Below are positions 11,636 through 23,609 of a DNA stretch of 64,000 nt, one piece after another. The translations under genes were made by a program, and so were the position numbers. Location: assembly GCF_025698545.1 (NCBI RefSeq), contig NC_068567.1:56549371-56613370 (forward strand), in the 5' to 3' direction. Position 1 is the stretch's first letter; each line of letters opens with the position of its first letter. The notes below the pieces were generated by a model. It was not told the DNA's origin and did no database searches. It saw only the letters and a program-made list of their open reading frames with translations. The stretch is from Gossypium raimondii (taxonomy: Eukaryota > Streptophyta > Magnoliopsida > Malvales > Malvaceae).

Positions 11636-12734
11636 TTATTTCCTCAATTCCAGGATCTACTATATAGTTAACAAATAAAAGTTAGTAAATAAAGAAGAAA
11701 TTAATGTTTATGTCACTGCCAAAAGCCAAACATTATTACATTATTATTATTGCTAACTCAATGTAGGAAAACAAGTAGGATTAATTATTTATACAAGATA
11801 CTTATTATTTGATATGGAATAATTAAGTGCATTTTATTTTTCGAATGCAACATTACGATTCGTAATATTATATTTTGAAATGAGATGGCGGTGTTTAGAT
11901 TTCGCTATCCTGTAATATAGGGTGTAATCTCTTGTTATAACCCATTCCTTAAGTAGTATTAGGTTATAGACATAGTCTTAATTTTTGGACAAATTTACCT
12001 TCTGTTTTTATTATTTTAACTAATTTAGATTTTTTTCTTAAATAAAGTTTAAGAGTAATTAAAAACAAAAATTATTGTTTTTCTTAATGGTGAACTAGTA
12101 GACATCATACATTACAATTATAATCATTATATTTTATTAAATAATTTATTTATTAGTATGATTATAACTATAATTATGACTGATGTTGAAATCACTCTTC
12201 ATTAATTATTATAATTATGTTTTATAAATTTATTTCAAAACAATATATTTACTTATTAATATATAAATCGTAATAAAAAGTAAGAATTGTAATCATTTAT
12301 CATAATTTTATGGAAATTAAGACTAAAATAATATTAAAGGAACTAAACTTGTTTTGAAAAGAAAAATTTATAATAACGCGATAATTGAGTAAAATGTACT
12401 TCTAGGTAACCTTACATCCCAACCAAATAAACCAAACAAGATAATTTCAATCTAAGATTTGGCGAACAAACGTCCCTTAAAATGTTTTTAATGAAATAAT
12501 ATTGTGAATTTCCTTTTGATTTATGCACATATTGTGAGATGAAAATTTTCAAATATCTCCGCTAAGTGTTGAATGTATTGATAATATATTATAGTTTTAG
12601 AAAAGAATTTAGTTTTTAACTTTAGAGATAACATTATTGGAAAGTATAGCTACCAACCATTAAAAACTTAATCTCCATAAATTATAAAATCAACACAAAA
12701 TATACTTAATTCAAAAAATCACAAATATTTAATT

Positions 12735-13160
12735 TAAGGGTGTATTTGATAAACCATTAAAATTTCCATTTTATTGAAAACGAAAGTTTTTAACATTTAA
12801 TGTTTTAAATGTATTTGATAATCATTTTAATCTTTTAATTGATATAAAATTTTCAACAAAAAATATTTGATTAAGATAAGTAGGTAAGAGCAGTTACTTA
12901 TCACTTAAAGACTGGAAAATATTAAATTGATTTTATTTTGTTAAAATTAAAATAAATTATATTTTATCCAAAACTATCCAAATAATATAAAATTTTATAT
13001 TAATAATATTAAAATTAAAAAAATTAGAATCAATCATTACTTTTATGAGACACATAATTTTACTCAGTACTTATATTTACTAAATTACTAAATATTTTTT
13101 AATATAAATTTAACACTTATAAAATTTAAAATATTAATTTATTAAACATACCTTAAATTA
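12735..13160. repeat. Possible MITE with degenerate terminal inverted repeats
   Basis: The left end ttaagggtgtatttgataaa is roughly complementary to the right end (attaaacataccttaaatta near 13140-13160). A TTAA-like flank occurs at both sides. The interior is AT-rich without coding capacity. The repeats are imperfect, so this is tentative. Confidence 0.35.
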
Positions 13161-13797
13161 CTAAACGCTACTTAAAAATATTAAATGAAGTGTTAATTTT
13201 TATATAGAGTGGCATATATGTCAGAAAACTCACTAGCCTATATCATGATTCATGATTGGTGCATGATAATTTTCTTAAATGGTATATAAATGAGAAAGCT
13301 AATTACAACCCTGCATTTTTTAGTGAGGATTTGACTTAGATGATAATATATAAAATCAATGATCAAAGTTGGTATCATTATTGTGGCAATCATTTAAAAA
13401 TATGAAATCGGATGTTTTATGTGTGTAATATTTTATGTTTTAAAATTGAGAGTTATTAGTAATTTGTATAAAATATTAAAAAGAAATATTATCTTTTGAC
13501 CTATGTCTTAATTATATTTTATCATAAAAGGTTTTTATTAGAGTAACATCATGATTCCTAGTATTTATTTTTTTATAATGCGTTTCAACGTACCTAAACT
13601 TATGTCCTCCTACATTGGTAACAATGTCAACTAAACTAAGACCCAATTAACAAATGTTTTTCTTTTTTAGTAAATCGTAAGCAAGCGAGGTTAATTTAAA
13701 CTTTTTTTTTAAATTGTTGAAACATGAAGTCAAAATTCAACATGTACATTGTTATTTGTTACTACCTTTCAACCATATCATCTCAATTTTTCTTTTA

Positions 13798-14706
13798 AGG
13801 TTCTGCTTGTTTTACTGAAAATGACTTATGGAAAACTATTTTTTAAAAATGACTTACTTTTCTAGAAAACTAATATTTTCTGGTGTTTGTATGAACCCGT
13901 GTAAAATATTTTTTTTTTGTTTTTTGGCATATTTCTGAAAATATTTCATAAAATCTGCTTCCAATGAAACAAACAAACAAACAATTGAGATTTTCTTATC
14001 TTTTATTATTTAATTGAGTTTATTTTATATCTATAAATTTATATTTTGCATTGTTTTTGCATATAGTACAATAATTTTGTTAAATTCAGGTCCATTACAA
14101 CGTCATTTTTAGTTACATGACTACTAAGTGAGTATTTTTATTTAAAATGTGACATCAACAAAATTAACAAAAAAATTAACAATATTAACAATTGGACTTG
14201 ATTTTCAAATTTGAAAAGTAGAGGATTAAATTCTTGAAAATAAAAGTATAAGGACTAAATTTCAAATTTGTAAAGAGTACATGGACTTATCATATATTTT
14301 AACATTTATACTGTAAAAGATTTATTATTAATATATCTATAATTGTAATAAATAAATATTATTTAAAATTATTATTTTAAAATTTATTATTAAAATAAAT
14401 TTGAAAATATATTAATTATATTAATAATTTATTATATGATTAAATATAAATAATTAAATATGTATTTTAATAATATTTAAAATTATAATATTTTATATTA
14501 ATAATTTTAAAATAAAAATAAATTTATTATCAATATAATAAGATTAAACTTTATTTAAGTTAATTTTTAATAAAAATAAAATTACCCATTAAAAAGCTAT
14601 TTTCCAGAAAATGATTTACGCTTTTTAAAAGGGTAAATTATTTTACAGGAAAAAGAACTTATTTTCCGTGACCTGTAAATCATTTTCTGTGAAACAAACA
14701 CAAGAA
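13798..14706. repeat. Non-autonomous DNA-transposon-like element with terminal inverted repeats
   Basis: The left end (gcttgttttactgaaaatga, then more of the same style to about 13900) matches the reverse complement of the right end (tcattttctgtgaaacaaac near 14680-14699), including repeated GAAAATG-ACTT-GGAAAA blocks. About 900 bases long, interior more than 75% AT, no coding frame. Fits a non-coding MITE or hAT-like derivative. The flanking duplication is not clear. Confidence 0.5.
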
Positions 14707-17400
14707 CTATTTGGTGTAGATCAAACAGTTACAACCCAAACGAACTAAGAACAAAAAACAAAGAATCAAACTATCACAACATAAATTAAGAATCGGATCA
14801 ATCCAGACTGCAAATCAACTAATTAAACTAAAGCTTACACATAACAACATTTAATAGTGAAATTAGAAATTCACAAATTTGAATTAAACATTATAAATCT
14901 CGAAACTCCACACCCAACAAATTAAAACCACCAACGAAACCAAATCCACATTCATTGATCATCTCTAAATTTAACTAAACAACGGATGCCATTTATGTTG
15001 TGTATGTCTTGATGGAAGAAGTATGATTATATTCCCTCATTGCAGGTGAGGTCTCAAGCAATACATTTTTGCCTTTTGAAGGAAGATGGACTAAGTTATT
15101 AATAACTTAGGGAGTACTACCACATGCATAAAGTTTGCCGACACCAAACATTTGGGTGTAACCACCCAACCAAACATCAAATTTTCATTCTCATTTCCGA
15201 TTATTTCATCTTTATAATTTTATATTTATATTCGATGCATATAAATTTATAAACTATCAATAAAATAAATAAATAATAGCATCTTATTAAAAATAAAATT
15301 ATTTAAACATACTATTTTAAAATTAATAAATAAAAATTATATAAATATATAAAACCCAATAATACTAATCACATTAAAGTGTATCATTAAGCTCTGTTCT
15401 TATTAAAAATTTCCTGACATTTACATGTGTTCCATCATGTTGTCTGTCTTAATTTCTACCCATCCTTTTACTTCATGTACGTTCATAAATCCCCCCCCCC
15501 TTTTGTGTGTTTTCTCCCATTGTTAGACAAATTGTACTTGGATCGATATATATAAATTAATTTTTAATAATAATAATTAATAAATTTCTTCGTAAAGTAA
15601 TATATAAAAATTAATTTATTTATTTTTTAATAAAAATAAATGGTGGTGTCACACCCAAATAGTTCAAAGTACACACACGACTCAAAGAGTCAAGAGTTGA
15701 TTAAATCATCAATAAAAGCAACAATCAAGGGGGGAAAATATTGCCTGCAAGGAAGAAATGTATGTATACAGAGGAATGTGGGACCCACTTGAATTTGTCG
15801 GAGTTTTCACATGGGATTACTTTTGTCGGTTATAATTAACAGCTTGTCTTAACCTAATCGAATGAGACTGTGGATCTCAACATATAGAATCCCACACAAT
15901 TATTTTAGGTAATATTTGATGTAAGGTCCCTATATTATGCATTTTTTTCCTTGTAGACTTACTTTTATACTATAATGTGATATTTTTAGTTTTAGTCCCT
16001 CTATTTTTTGAAATGTGCATTTTAATGTTAAGGTCAATTTTCTTACTTGAGGCCAACTGGATAAGTTGTGAATTTAAGGTTGTAAATTAAAAAATAAAAA
16101 TAAAATGTTAGATTTCTTTTCGAATTTATAGATTTTAGTCTAACCATATATTTTTATTTAAGTATTTAAAAATTAGTGGTGAAAACTTGTTTGACTCCTC
16201 TATCAGATCGATATTATTTTCAATAAAAAAGACAAGTAGAAATGTGGAAAAGGTGAAAATAAACATTATGATGGAACTATTGTAGACAATTTAGAAAGTT
16301 GGTTTAAGTTCAATTGTGGTTTGAAATTTATGACAATGAATGATAACTAAAAATCTAATTTTAATTTTTTTAAGCATAAAAATTAAGTTAAAAATAAATA
16401 ATAAAATTCATTTTGAAAGATTTCAATTTAATTTATTTAACAAATAAATATATACTAAATAAATATTTTCAAAAAAGTTTGAAGGCCAAGACCCCTTTGC
16501 CCTCGTGACTGTCCATCCTTACGTGTAGTGACACCTTAATATTTTTTTGTACGATTGAATAAATATTATAATAGAGAGACTAAATCCACAATAAACACAT
16601 AATATAGAGGATTTATATAGAATTTGACCATTGTTTTAAGTTACTAAAGAAAGAGAAAAGCTTAAGGCTCACAAAGGCCGAGAATCTAAGTTCCCTTTGC
16701 ACATGAGGATTGGGATTTTTTTTCTCTTTTTTTTTTTTGAATAATTTTATATATAATATATAATAAATAATATTTGATAAAGGATTTTAGACTCTATAAA
16801 AAATTAAGGGTGAGAAGTATCGTATAAAATATAATAAAATATTAAAAATAAATATTTCTAAAAAATAACCCATATATAAAATGTCATATTTTTCTTTTTC
16901 CAGTTAATGACTAGGTATAGTTTAGAGAGGGGAAGGGAAGGAGATTATTGAGGATTAGAGGTACACATGGCCCATCCAATCCATGGGTGTTGAATCAATA
17001 AAGAGACTTGTTTCAGTAGCTATATTAAAATTCAAGGAAACTGTGGGGAAATCAGGTGTGGTGCATATATCTGATTTTTAACCAGATTGTTGATACCAAC
17101 ATTCCACCATCCCATCCATCCCTTCTCTGTTTTTGACTGTCACTCTCTCAAGCACACAAGTTAGCAGTGGGTGTGCTTTCTTTGCCTTCCCTTTTCCAAT
17201 ATTTTTCTGAATATCTCTCCCTTCATGTGGTCTTTACCTTCCTTATTTCTTGCATCATTTTCTGCTATTAAAAACCCCCAAATCCTAAACAGAAAGATCA
17301 CTACTTTCAAATCTGTCTGTCATTGAACTCGTTATAATCCCAAAAGGAGTCATTTTTATACCTTTTTTTTTTTGGGAGGGGGGTGTGTACCCTTATGAAG
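14707..17400. other. Intergenic DNA and upstream region of the mannanase gene
   Basis: AT-rich, no gene recognised. From about 17100 the sequence becomes pyrimidine-rich and less AT-biased, as in plant promoters and leaders. A TTTTTTCAG at about 17549-17557 could be the acceptor of a 5' UTR intron just before the start codon. Confidence 0.45.
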
Positions 17401-17579
17401 AAGGATCTGCGTTCACATTGGAGTTTAAGGTACTTTAATCTCCATTTGGGTATCCTCAATTTTTAGACTGTGTTGAAATAGAGCCAAAAGGGTACCCAAA
17501 TAATCTGTCTTTTGTTTTTCTTTCTGGAATTTTTCGCTTGTTGATTGATTTTTTCAGGTTCCTTATTATATATAGGAAG

Positions 17580-20500
17580 ATGGTGACTAGAAATGGGATG
17601 TTATACCCAATTCTTGGATTTGCATCATGTGTGGCTTTTCTTTACATGTCTTTTGGTGACTTGAAGCTTAGTGCTAGTTTCACCAAGGGACCGAGGTTTA
17701 GTTTTGTGGAAAGGAATGGGACTCAATTCTTTTTGAATGGTAAACCATTATACGTTAATGGATGGAATTCTTACTGGTTAATGGCCCATTCTGTGGACGA
17801 AAGCAGTAGACCTAAGGTCAGTGCAATGTTGCAAGCTGGTGCAAAGATGGGACTTACTGTTTGTAGAACTTGGGCCTTTAATGATGGAGGTTATAATGCT
17901 CTCCAGATTTCCCCTGGCCAATTTGATGAGCGAGTTTTCAAGGTATTAATTTGAGATTTCAGGCTTTTGTTTTGTAAATTTTTATGTTTTGCACAGAAAA
18001 GATTCTGCAATTCATTCTATAACATGATTATCAGCTGTATGATTCAATCCTAGATGATGTAGGTGTTTTTGGTCCCCAGTTGTTTGGTTTTACATGATGT
18101 TCTAAGTTCACCTCAACATTTTCGGTTTCAAGCTTTCAAGAGATTTCCAATCTGCATATTGAAGATGGTTTAGATTGCTGCACAGTTGTTGCTAGTCTAA
18201 TCTTGGTTTGTCTTGAATATGAAGATGATGGAGCTCACTAAGAATGTAATCTAGAAAGTTAGAAATGAAAGAGAATAGCCCCATAATAAGTTAATTGCTT
18301 TGATTTCTCAGCTGCTTGATTAGGAACCTGTCAAAAATCCCTTAATCCTTGACTCTGTCATGTTCTCCAATTTCGTTTCAAGTGACTGTAGAGTACATTT
18401 TCCCAGTTATTCTTATTTATGATGACAACCTTAAGTTTTTGGCAGGCCTTGGATTATGTCATTGCAGAAGCAAGGCAACAAGGAATTAGGCTGCTTCTCA
18501 GCTTGGTAAATAACTTGCAACCATATGGCGGAAAGACGCAGTATGTCAACTGGGCATGGCAAGAAGGCGTTGGTTTGAGCTCTTCTAATGATTCCTTCTT
18601 CTTTGATCCATCTATCCGCAAATATTTCAAGAATTATGTCCTGGTATCTCATCATCTATCGAGTAATCTAGGTTTCATTTCACTTATCTTTTTCTTCTTT
18701 TCCTTATATTTGAATAATGGGAATTTTCTTCCCCCGCATCATGATGCATGCATGTCACTGTATATATAATATGCTCTTCAGTGAACTGCTCATGGAGTGC
18801 TGACATTACACTGTTGAAATAGATAAATCTTAATGCTCAAAGGGGAATTTGATGCTGCAAACGTTGCAGTCACTTGCTTATTAATTTATTCTTGATTGGG
18901 CCTTATAAACAATAAGGACCAATGTAGACAAGAAACAAGAAAGTTAGAACAGCAATTTGATTGTGAAAGAGAACTGAAACAATGTATAAGTGAAAGGAAA
19001 TTGTTTACAACGTGTTGTTAAGCTCCATGAAATAAACTTTCCTTTATATTTCTTATTTTAGGACAGGGGGGAAGGATATATGATAATTCTATTAATCTTT
19101 CATTTCTTAAAAACTTGGGGTTTCATTAGCCTGATTTTTGCCTTTCAAGAATGCAAAAATGTTATTCACCATCGAAGCAAAGTCAAGAGATTGAGATTAT
19201 TATAGACAGTATGGCATAATTATGATTCTTTATGTCTTGATGCAGTACAGAATAGAAATCCTTCTAAATCTTTACTTATCCATCCATATGAAGCAAAAAC
19301 AAATATAAAACCAAGATGTGGTGGCTATCAGCCTTCATATGAATGGAGTATGTATGGTACAGTTCGGTAGATTATTTGTATATTATTCAGAAAAGTCTCC
19401 TTGTTAAGTGCCAGCCAATAATATGTATGAACCTCATTACAGACTTTCAATAAACATGATTTTATGTGAAAAAGGTTGAGAACAAGGGCAACCGACACTA
19501 TGATCTCAAACTTGAGGGAAAATATAGTTTCTTCCGTATATGTTCTTTTTCTCTATTTGCTATATCATAAATTCTGTAGTATTTCTGGTCTGCAATAGTG
19601 CCGTATCCTGATGTGTTTCTTTTTCTCAGACTGTCCTTACCAGGAAGAACACTATCACTGGAATTCAATATCGGAATGATCCCACCATCTTTGCTTGGGA
19701 GTTGATAAATGAACCCCGTTGCATGACTGATCCTTCTGGGGATACTCTTCAAGTGAGTTATAAGATTTTTGAACTATTTAGACGGACCAAAAAAAAAAGG
19801 GATCGTAGAATAGTTATTTTAAGCACTAATAATAATAATAATATTTGACCCTATATTGGTTTCTAAATTTTCTCTATAATGTAGACCAATTATGCTTAAC
19901 TTAGATGAATGTGGTGGTGTATTGCAAAATTTTCGTATAATTGAATGATGGGCTTACCAGTAATTTCAAGTCTCTTATTGTGAATAAGGTTGCCTTTTCA
20001 TGCTCACTTATATTTGGATGAAATGTTTTTCTTCCACTAAACCTGAATGTGAAGGACTTTCTTAAGATTTATTAACTAGAAATACTTCAGATTTTAGAAA
20101 ATGGGCTTTATATTTCATATGCATTCATCACAAAGAGTGGTGTTTTACTTTATTGATTTGTCTTTTAATTTGAGTTGAGTTTAATTTTACGGCATTCCCA
20201 TTGCAGGATTGGTTAGAAGAGATGTCGGCTTTCATAAAATCAATCGACAAAAACCATCTCTTGACCATTGGCTTAGAAGGATTTTACGGTCCTTCAAGCC
20301 CCAAAAAGGCAACTGTGAATCCAGAACAGTGGGCCTCGGCCCTTGGAGCTGATTTTATGCGCAACTCGAACATTACAAACGTTGATTTTGCCTCTGTTCA
20401 TATATACCCCGACCAGTGGTAAGCCATATTGACCTCTATTTATGAAATTGTTTCGAATGAAGCCTTATCATTGTCTCGGAGGCACTCTGTTGTTTCTTCG

Positions 20501-20948
20501 ATATGCATGTTCTCTGATGTCTGTTCATTCCCTCTTTGGTAGGTTTCATGGTCTCGGGTTCGAAGAAAAACGGAACTATGTTTCCAAGTGGATGCACTCG
20601 CACATTGAAGATTGTGACAAGGAACTGAAGAAGCCAGTTATGTTCACCGAATACGGTCTGTCAGACCAGAACAAAGACTTCCAGCTATCCCAAAGAGAGC
20701 AGCTTTATAGAACCATTCAGGACATCATTTATAAATCTGCAAAGAAGAAAGGGTCGGGGGCAGGTGCTTTAGTCTGGCAGTTCTTTGTAGAAGGAATGCA
20801 GGAATATAGTGATGATTTCGGGATGGTACCATGGCAGTCCCCGCCAATTTACAAACTCACCATAGAACACTCGTGCAAATTGGCTAGAATCCAAGGACTT
20901 ATTCAAGAAAACGGAAACCTCAAACAACTGTGTTCCAAGAGAAAGTAA
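17580..20948 (+). CDS. MAN6: Mannan endo-1,4-beta-mannosidase (GH5), five exons
   Basis: Secreted endo-mannanase that cleaves internal beta-1,4-mannosyl links of mannans in the plant cell wall. Exons: 17580-17942, 18446-18643, 19630-19752, 20207-20418 and 20543-20948, all with GT/AG junctions and consistent phases, giving 433 residues, the usual family length. The start is the ATG at 17580 ([10 protein letters not shown]); residues 7-24 form a hydrophobic signal or anchor segment. Family motifs are [33 protein letters not shown] and [14 protein letters not shown]. The acid/base Glu is E215 in the WELINEPRC motif, and the nucleophile Glu is E335 in [15 protein letters not shown] and [10 protein letters not shown] complete the barrel. 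The N-terminus best recalls the MAN2/MAN6 branch, so the symbol is a paralogue-level guess. No lesion was seen; the gene looks functional. Confidence 0.93.
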
Positions 20949-21580
20949 AGCTAGCGCTTGCTATCAGAAAATTCAATTCTTTCTGGTGAGTTAATTTGTG
21001 CGAGATATATATTGGTATTGTATCAATTTTTTTCTTCTAATATCCATACAAATTACTATGTATTAAGTAGAGAGGCATATATATATATAGCACAAGATTG
21101 CAAGTTCGCTGCAAAAACTTGGGTGAATCATCGACAATGATTAACATATTTTCAATTCATTGTAGAAATTTGAATGGATCCCATTAAGCGTTGCGCTTCA
21201 AATGCGGTTTTCAAGTCAAACTAAAGGAGTAACTTTTTTTAGTTAATTTGCATGTTGGTAAAATGTTGAGACTCCAGATTTTGAATACTCTTGTTCGAGT
21301 CCCTACCTATGCATAGGTTTTTCTCTTACCTTGTGTGCGAATGTTACCTGAATTTTTTCAGATTGGTTTGGTTTTTGGTCAATTCTTTATTGTAATTGAT
21401 CCAACATATATTTGTATGGTTTTCAACTAATCTCGATTACTTGAATCAGTCAAAATGTAGGATTTCAAGCCTCTTCTTCATTATTGACAGGACATCCTTT
21501 GATATACGAACAAAAGCATCATTAAGCTGTATTCACTGTAAATTTCGAACAATACACAACATTAAAAACCCTACAGAGAA
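20949..21580. other. 3' UTR of the mannanase and short spacer
   Basis: Separates the plus-strand mannanase from the convergent minus-strand gene. Contains the SINE-like fragment reported separately. Confidence 0.5.
21235..21360 (+). repeat. tRNA-derived SINE-like fragment
   Basis: A Pol III B box, GTTCGAGTCC, lies at 21293-21302. About 40 bases before it is a loosely A-box-like tgttggtaaaatgttgag. This is the layout of a tRNA-derived SINE head. No full tRNA cloverleaf can be drawn, so it is not a tRNA gene. Confidence 0.4.
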
Positions 21581-22270
21581 CTAGCAACCTCGTTTTGCCA
21601 GTCTAGGGGAGGCCCTTGTCGTTGTCCCTGTTCCACTCCGCACCTCATCTGTACCCTTCTTCAAACCCTTTACAATCCTCTTTTTCTTCTTCTTCTTTAT
21701 CTCCTCTGACTCAACATTAACCTCTTCCACAATCTTCATCACGTCAATGCCGATCCCATCACTGAAACCCCTCTTTCCTCCACTCGCAACGCCGCTATCC
21801 TTATCCTTAGCCACTCTCTCGAAATCATCTCCCAGCTTCCTCACTGCGCCTTTCCTCAGTACCCTCTTCTCTTCTCTGTTCATCACAATCTCATTGTCTT
21901 CATTTTCACTCTCTACGTCCTCATCATTAAGGTCCAAGAATCTCTTCCTCTTGACGGCCACAGGAGCAGGAGGAGGGGAAAAGGAAGCATCGCTATTGTT
22001 TTTCTTAGGGATAGGATCCTTGTTATTAAGGAACTTGTCGCGCTGGGCCTTCAGTCTCTGGACGTTGCCTTCGATGCGGCCTTGGAGACGGAGGCGCTTG
22101 AAACTGAGACCACCCATGGACCAGTGCGCTTCATTGGCCCAAGAGAGCAGCGGATCAAGGACTGGAACCGGAGGATTTACGCGTTCGGAGTTGAACCTGG
22201 TTTCGGTGTAGATACGGGGCCGAGGAAGACTGCTGCCGTAGAACTTGCCGGGGCCGAGAGGAACCACCAT
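21581..22270 (-). CDS. Plant-conserved basic, probably nuclear protein of unknown function
   Basis: A single-exon minus-strand frame of 229 residues, ATG at 22268-22270, stop at 21581-21583. The first 75 residues are highly ordered and look conserved (VPLGPGKFYGSSLPRPRIYT, then LDPLLSWANEAHWSMGGLSF and a basic helix with RLRLQGRIEGNV). The middle is an acidic, disordered stretch (DLNDEDVESENEDNE near residues 113-127). The C-terminus has a long lysine run near residue 195 and ends in SPRLAKRGC. Several basic clusters would serve as nuclear localisation signals. I recall uncharacterised plant proteins with this N-terminus but no assigned function. The start is supported by the conserved N-terminal block. 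A plus-strand frame over the same bases is an antisense shadow. Confidence 0.8.
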   Translation of the reverse strand: MVVPLGPGKFYGSSLPRPRIYTETRFNSERVNPPVPVLDPLLSWANEAHWSMGGLSFKRLRLQGRIEGNVQRLKAQRDKFLNNKDPIPKKNNSDASFSPPPAPVAVKRKRFLDLNDEDVESENEDNEIVMNREEKRVLRKGAVRKLGDDFERVAKDKDSGVASGGKRGFSDGIGIDVMKIVEEVNVESEEIKKKKKKRIVKGLKKGTDEVRSGTGTTTRASPRLAKRGC

Positions 22271-22309
22271 ATTAGAAGTAGACTTAATTTGGAAGATTTG
22301 TGAAATTAT

Positions 22310-23455
22310 TGGAAGAAAATGTAGAACTGGGAATGAATAGAGAAGGTTTGGGTGGGGGGTTTTATTAAATGGTGTCGAAGGGTGGCGGGGGAATTAAGCG
22401 GGAGAAGTCTGGTTTGGCGCCCAAACTTAGCGCCATACTGAGCTGGCATGGAGTGTTTTCAGTAAATACGAGTCCATAAATGACTAGGATTTGGTTTCAT
22501 CCGGGTCTAACATGATTTTTACGTTTGGTTATGGATATTATTATTATTATTAAAAATAAATCATTGGAAAAATACTTGATACATTATCCACAAGCAGAGT
22601 TTATTTAATGACAAATAGATGTAGAATATGGTGAAAATTAAATATATAAAATAAATGAGGCTTGTGACATTTTTAATTTTAATTTTAGAGTTAAAAAAAG
22701 TGTATTGTTAATTTTTCAAATACTAACCTTAAATAATTTTTATTCTAATATAATTGAAAATTATATAAACAAAAATTACAAAATTAACCAGCAAGTTTTG
22801 GATATAATGGTAAGACAAGTGTCATCGAAAAATTCTGCCTATAGCGTTCGCAATAACTCTCGGAGAAACGACAAATGATTGGGATTTCTTCCTGAGCCAG
22901 TTGTGACACCTCCTTTGTCCACAACCCGACATATGTGTCATATTAGATAGGGGACCTGAAATACTTTTGACAATTGATCATCAAGGATCCTTCTGGGATT
23001 GCACTCATCATCGGTACTACATACAACATGTGGGATCCAACTACTACCAAAAATATCCTTTGGCGACTAAGTGAGATCTAGTCATCAACATGGGTTTGTA
23101 GCTCCAACTATGTATTCATTGCACATTGATTGGTTATAAGGATATAAAATTTATTTAATTGTGAAATGTCATGGCTTTCGGATGTACGGTCTACCTACTT
23201 CTTTTTATTCTACATTTTTCATGTTTATCTTTTTTTTTCTTATTCAAATGGCTAATCCAAATCAAATTTCATATTCAAAATAATGTCGATAACAAAATCT
23301 GACATTTTTTTTTATTTATTGTTAACTAATGTATAACTCATAATAGATAGTAATAAAAACAAATGGTTTGTTTGAATGAATAACCTCGGTTTTTTCTTTA
23401 TTTATGATATATCAATATTTACATCACAATAATTGTAAAAAAAATTTCAATCGTG
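22310..23455. other. Promoter region and spacer
   Basis: Upstream of the minus-strand gene; GC-rich to about 22460, then AT-rich. At 22800-23150 is a moderately GC-rich patch without recognisable protein, lying just downstream of the broken mobile-domain gene and possibly part of its old 3' region. Confidence 0.4.
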
Positions 23456-23609
23456 TCATTGGGGAGAATGTGTGCCACAAGGCGGTAGACGACGATTGTA
23501 TGGAGGATTTTTTAGTACAACCGGCAGTACAAATGGAGGTTCAACCGGAGGTGCATTTGGAGATGCGAGCCTGTAGACTTCCTCCTCCTCGTCATCATCG
23601 CCTGAATAT

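Noticed and set aside
17538..17579. Upstream extension of the mannanase frame
   Set aside because: It has no ATG and crosses a likely splice acceptor; the first ATG with a family-like N-terminus is 17580.
21235..21360. tRNA gene
   Set aside because: Only a B box and a weak A box are present; no cloverleaf stems can be drawn.
21747..22303. Plus-strand frames opposite the basic nuclear protein gene
   Set aside because: Composition follows the codon structure of the minus-strand gene and shows no family resemblance.
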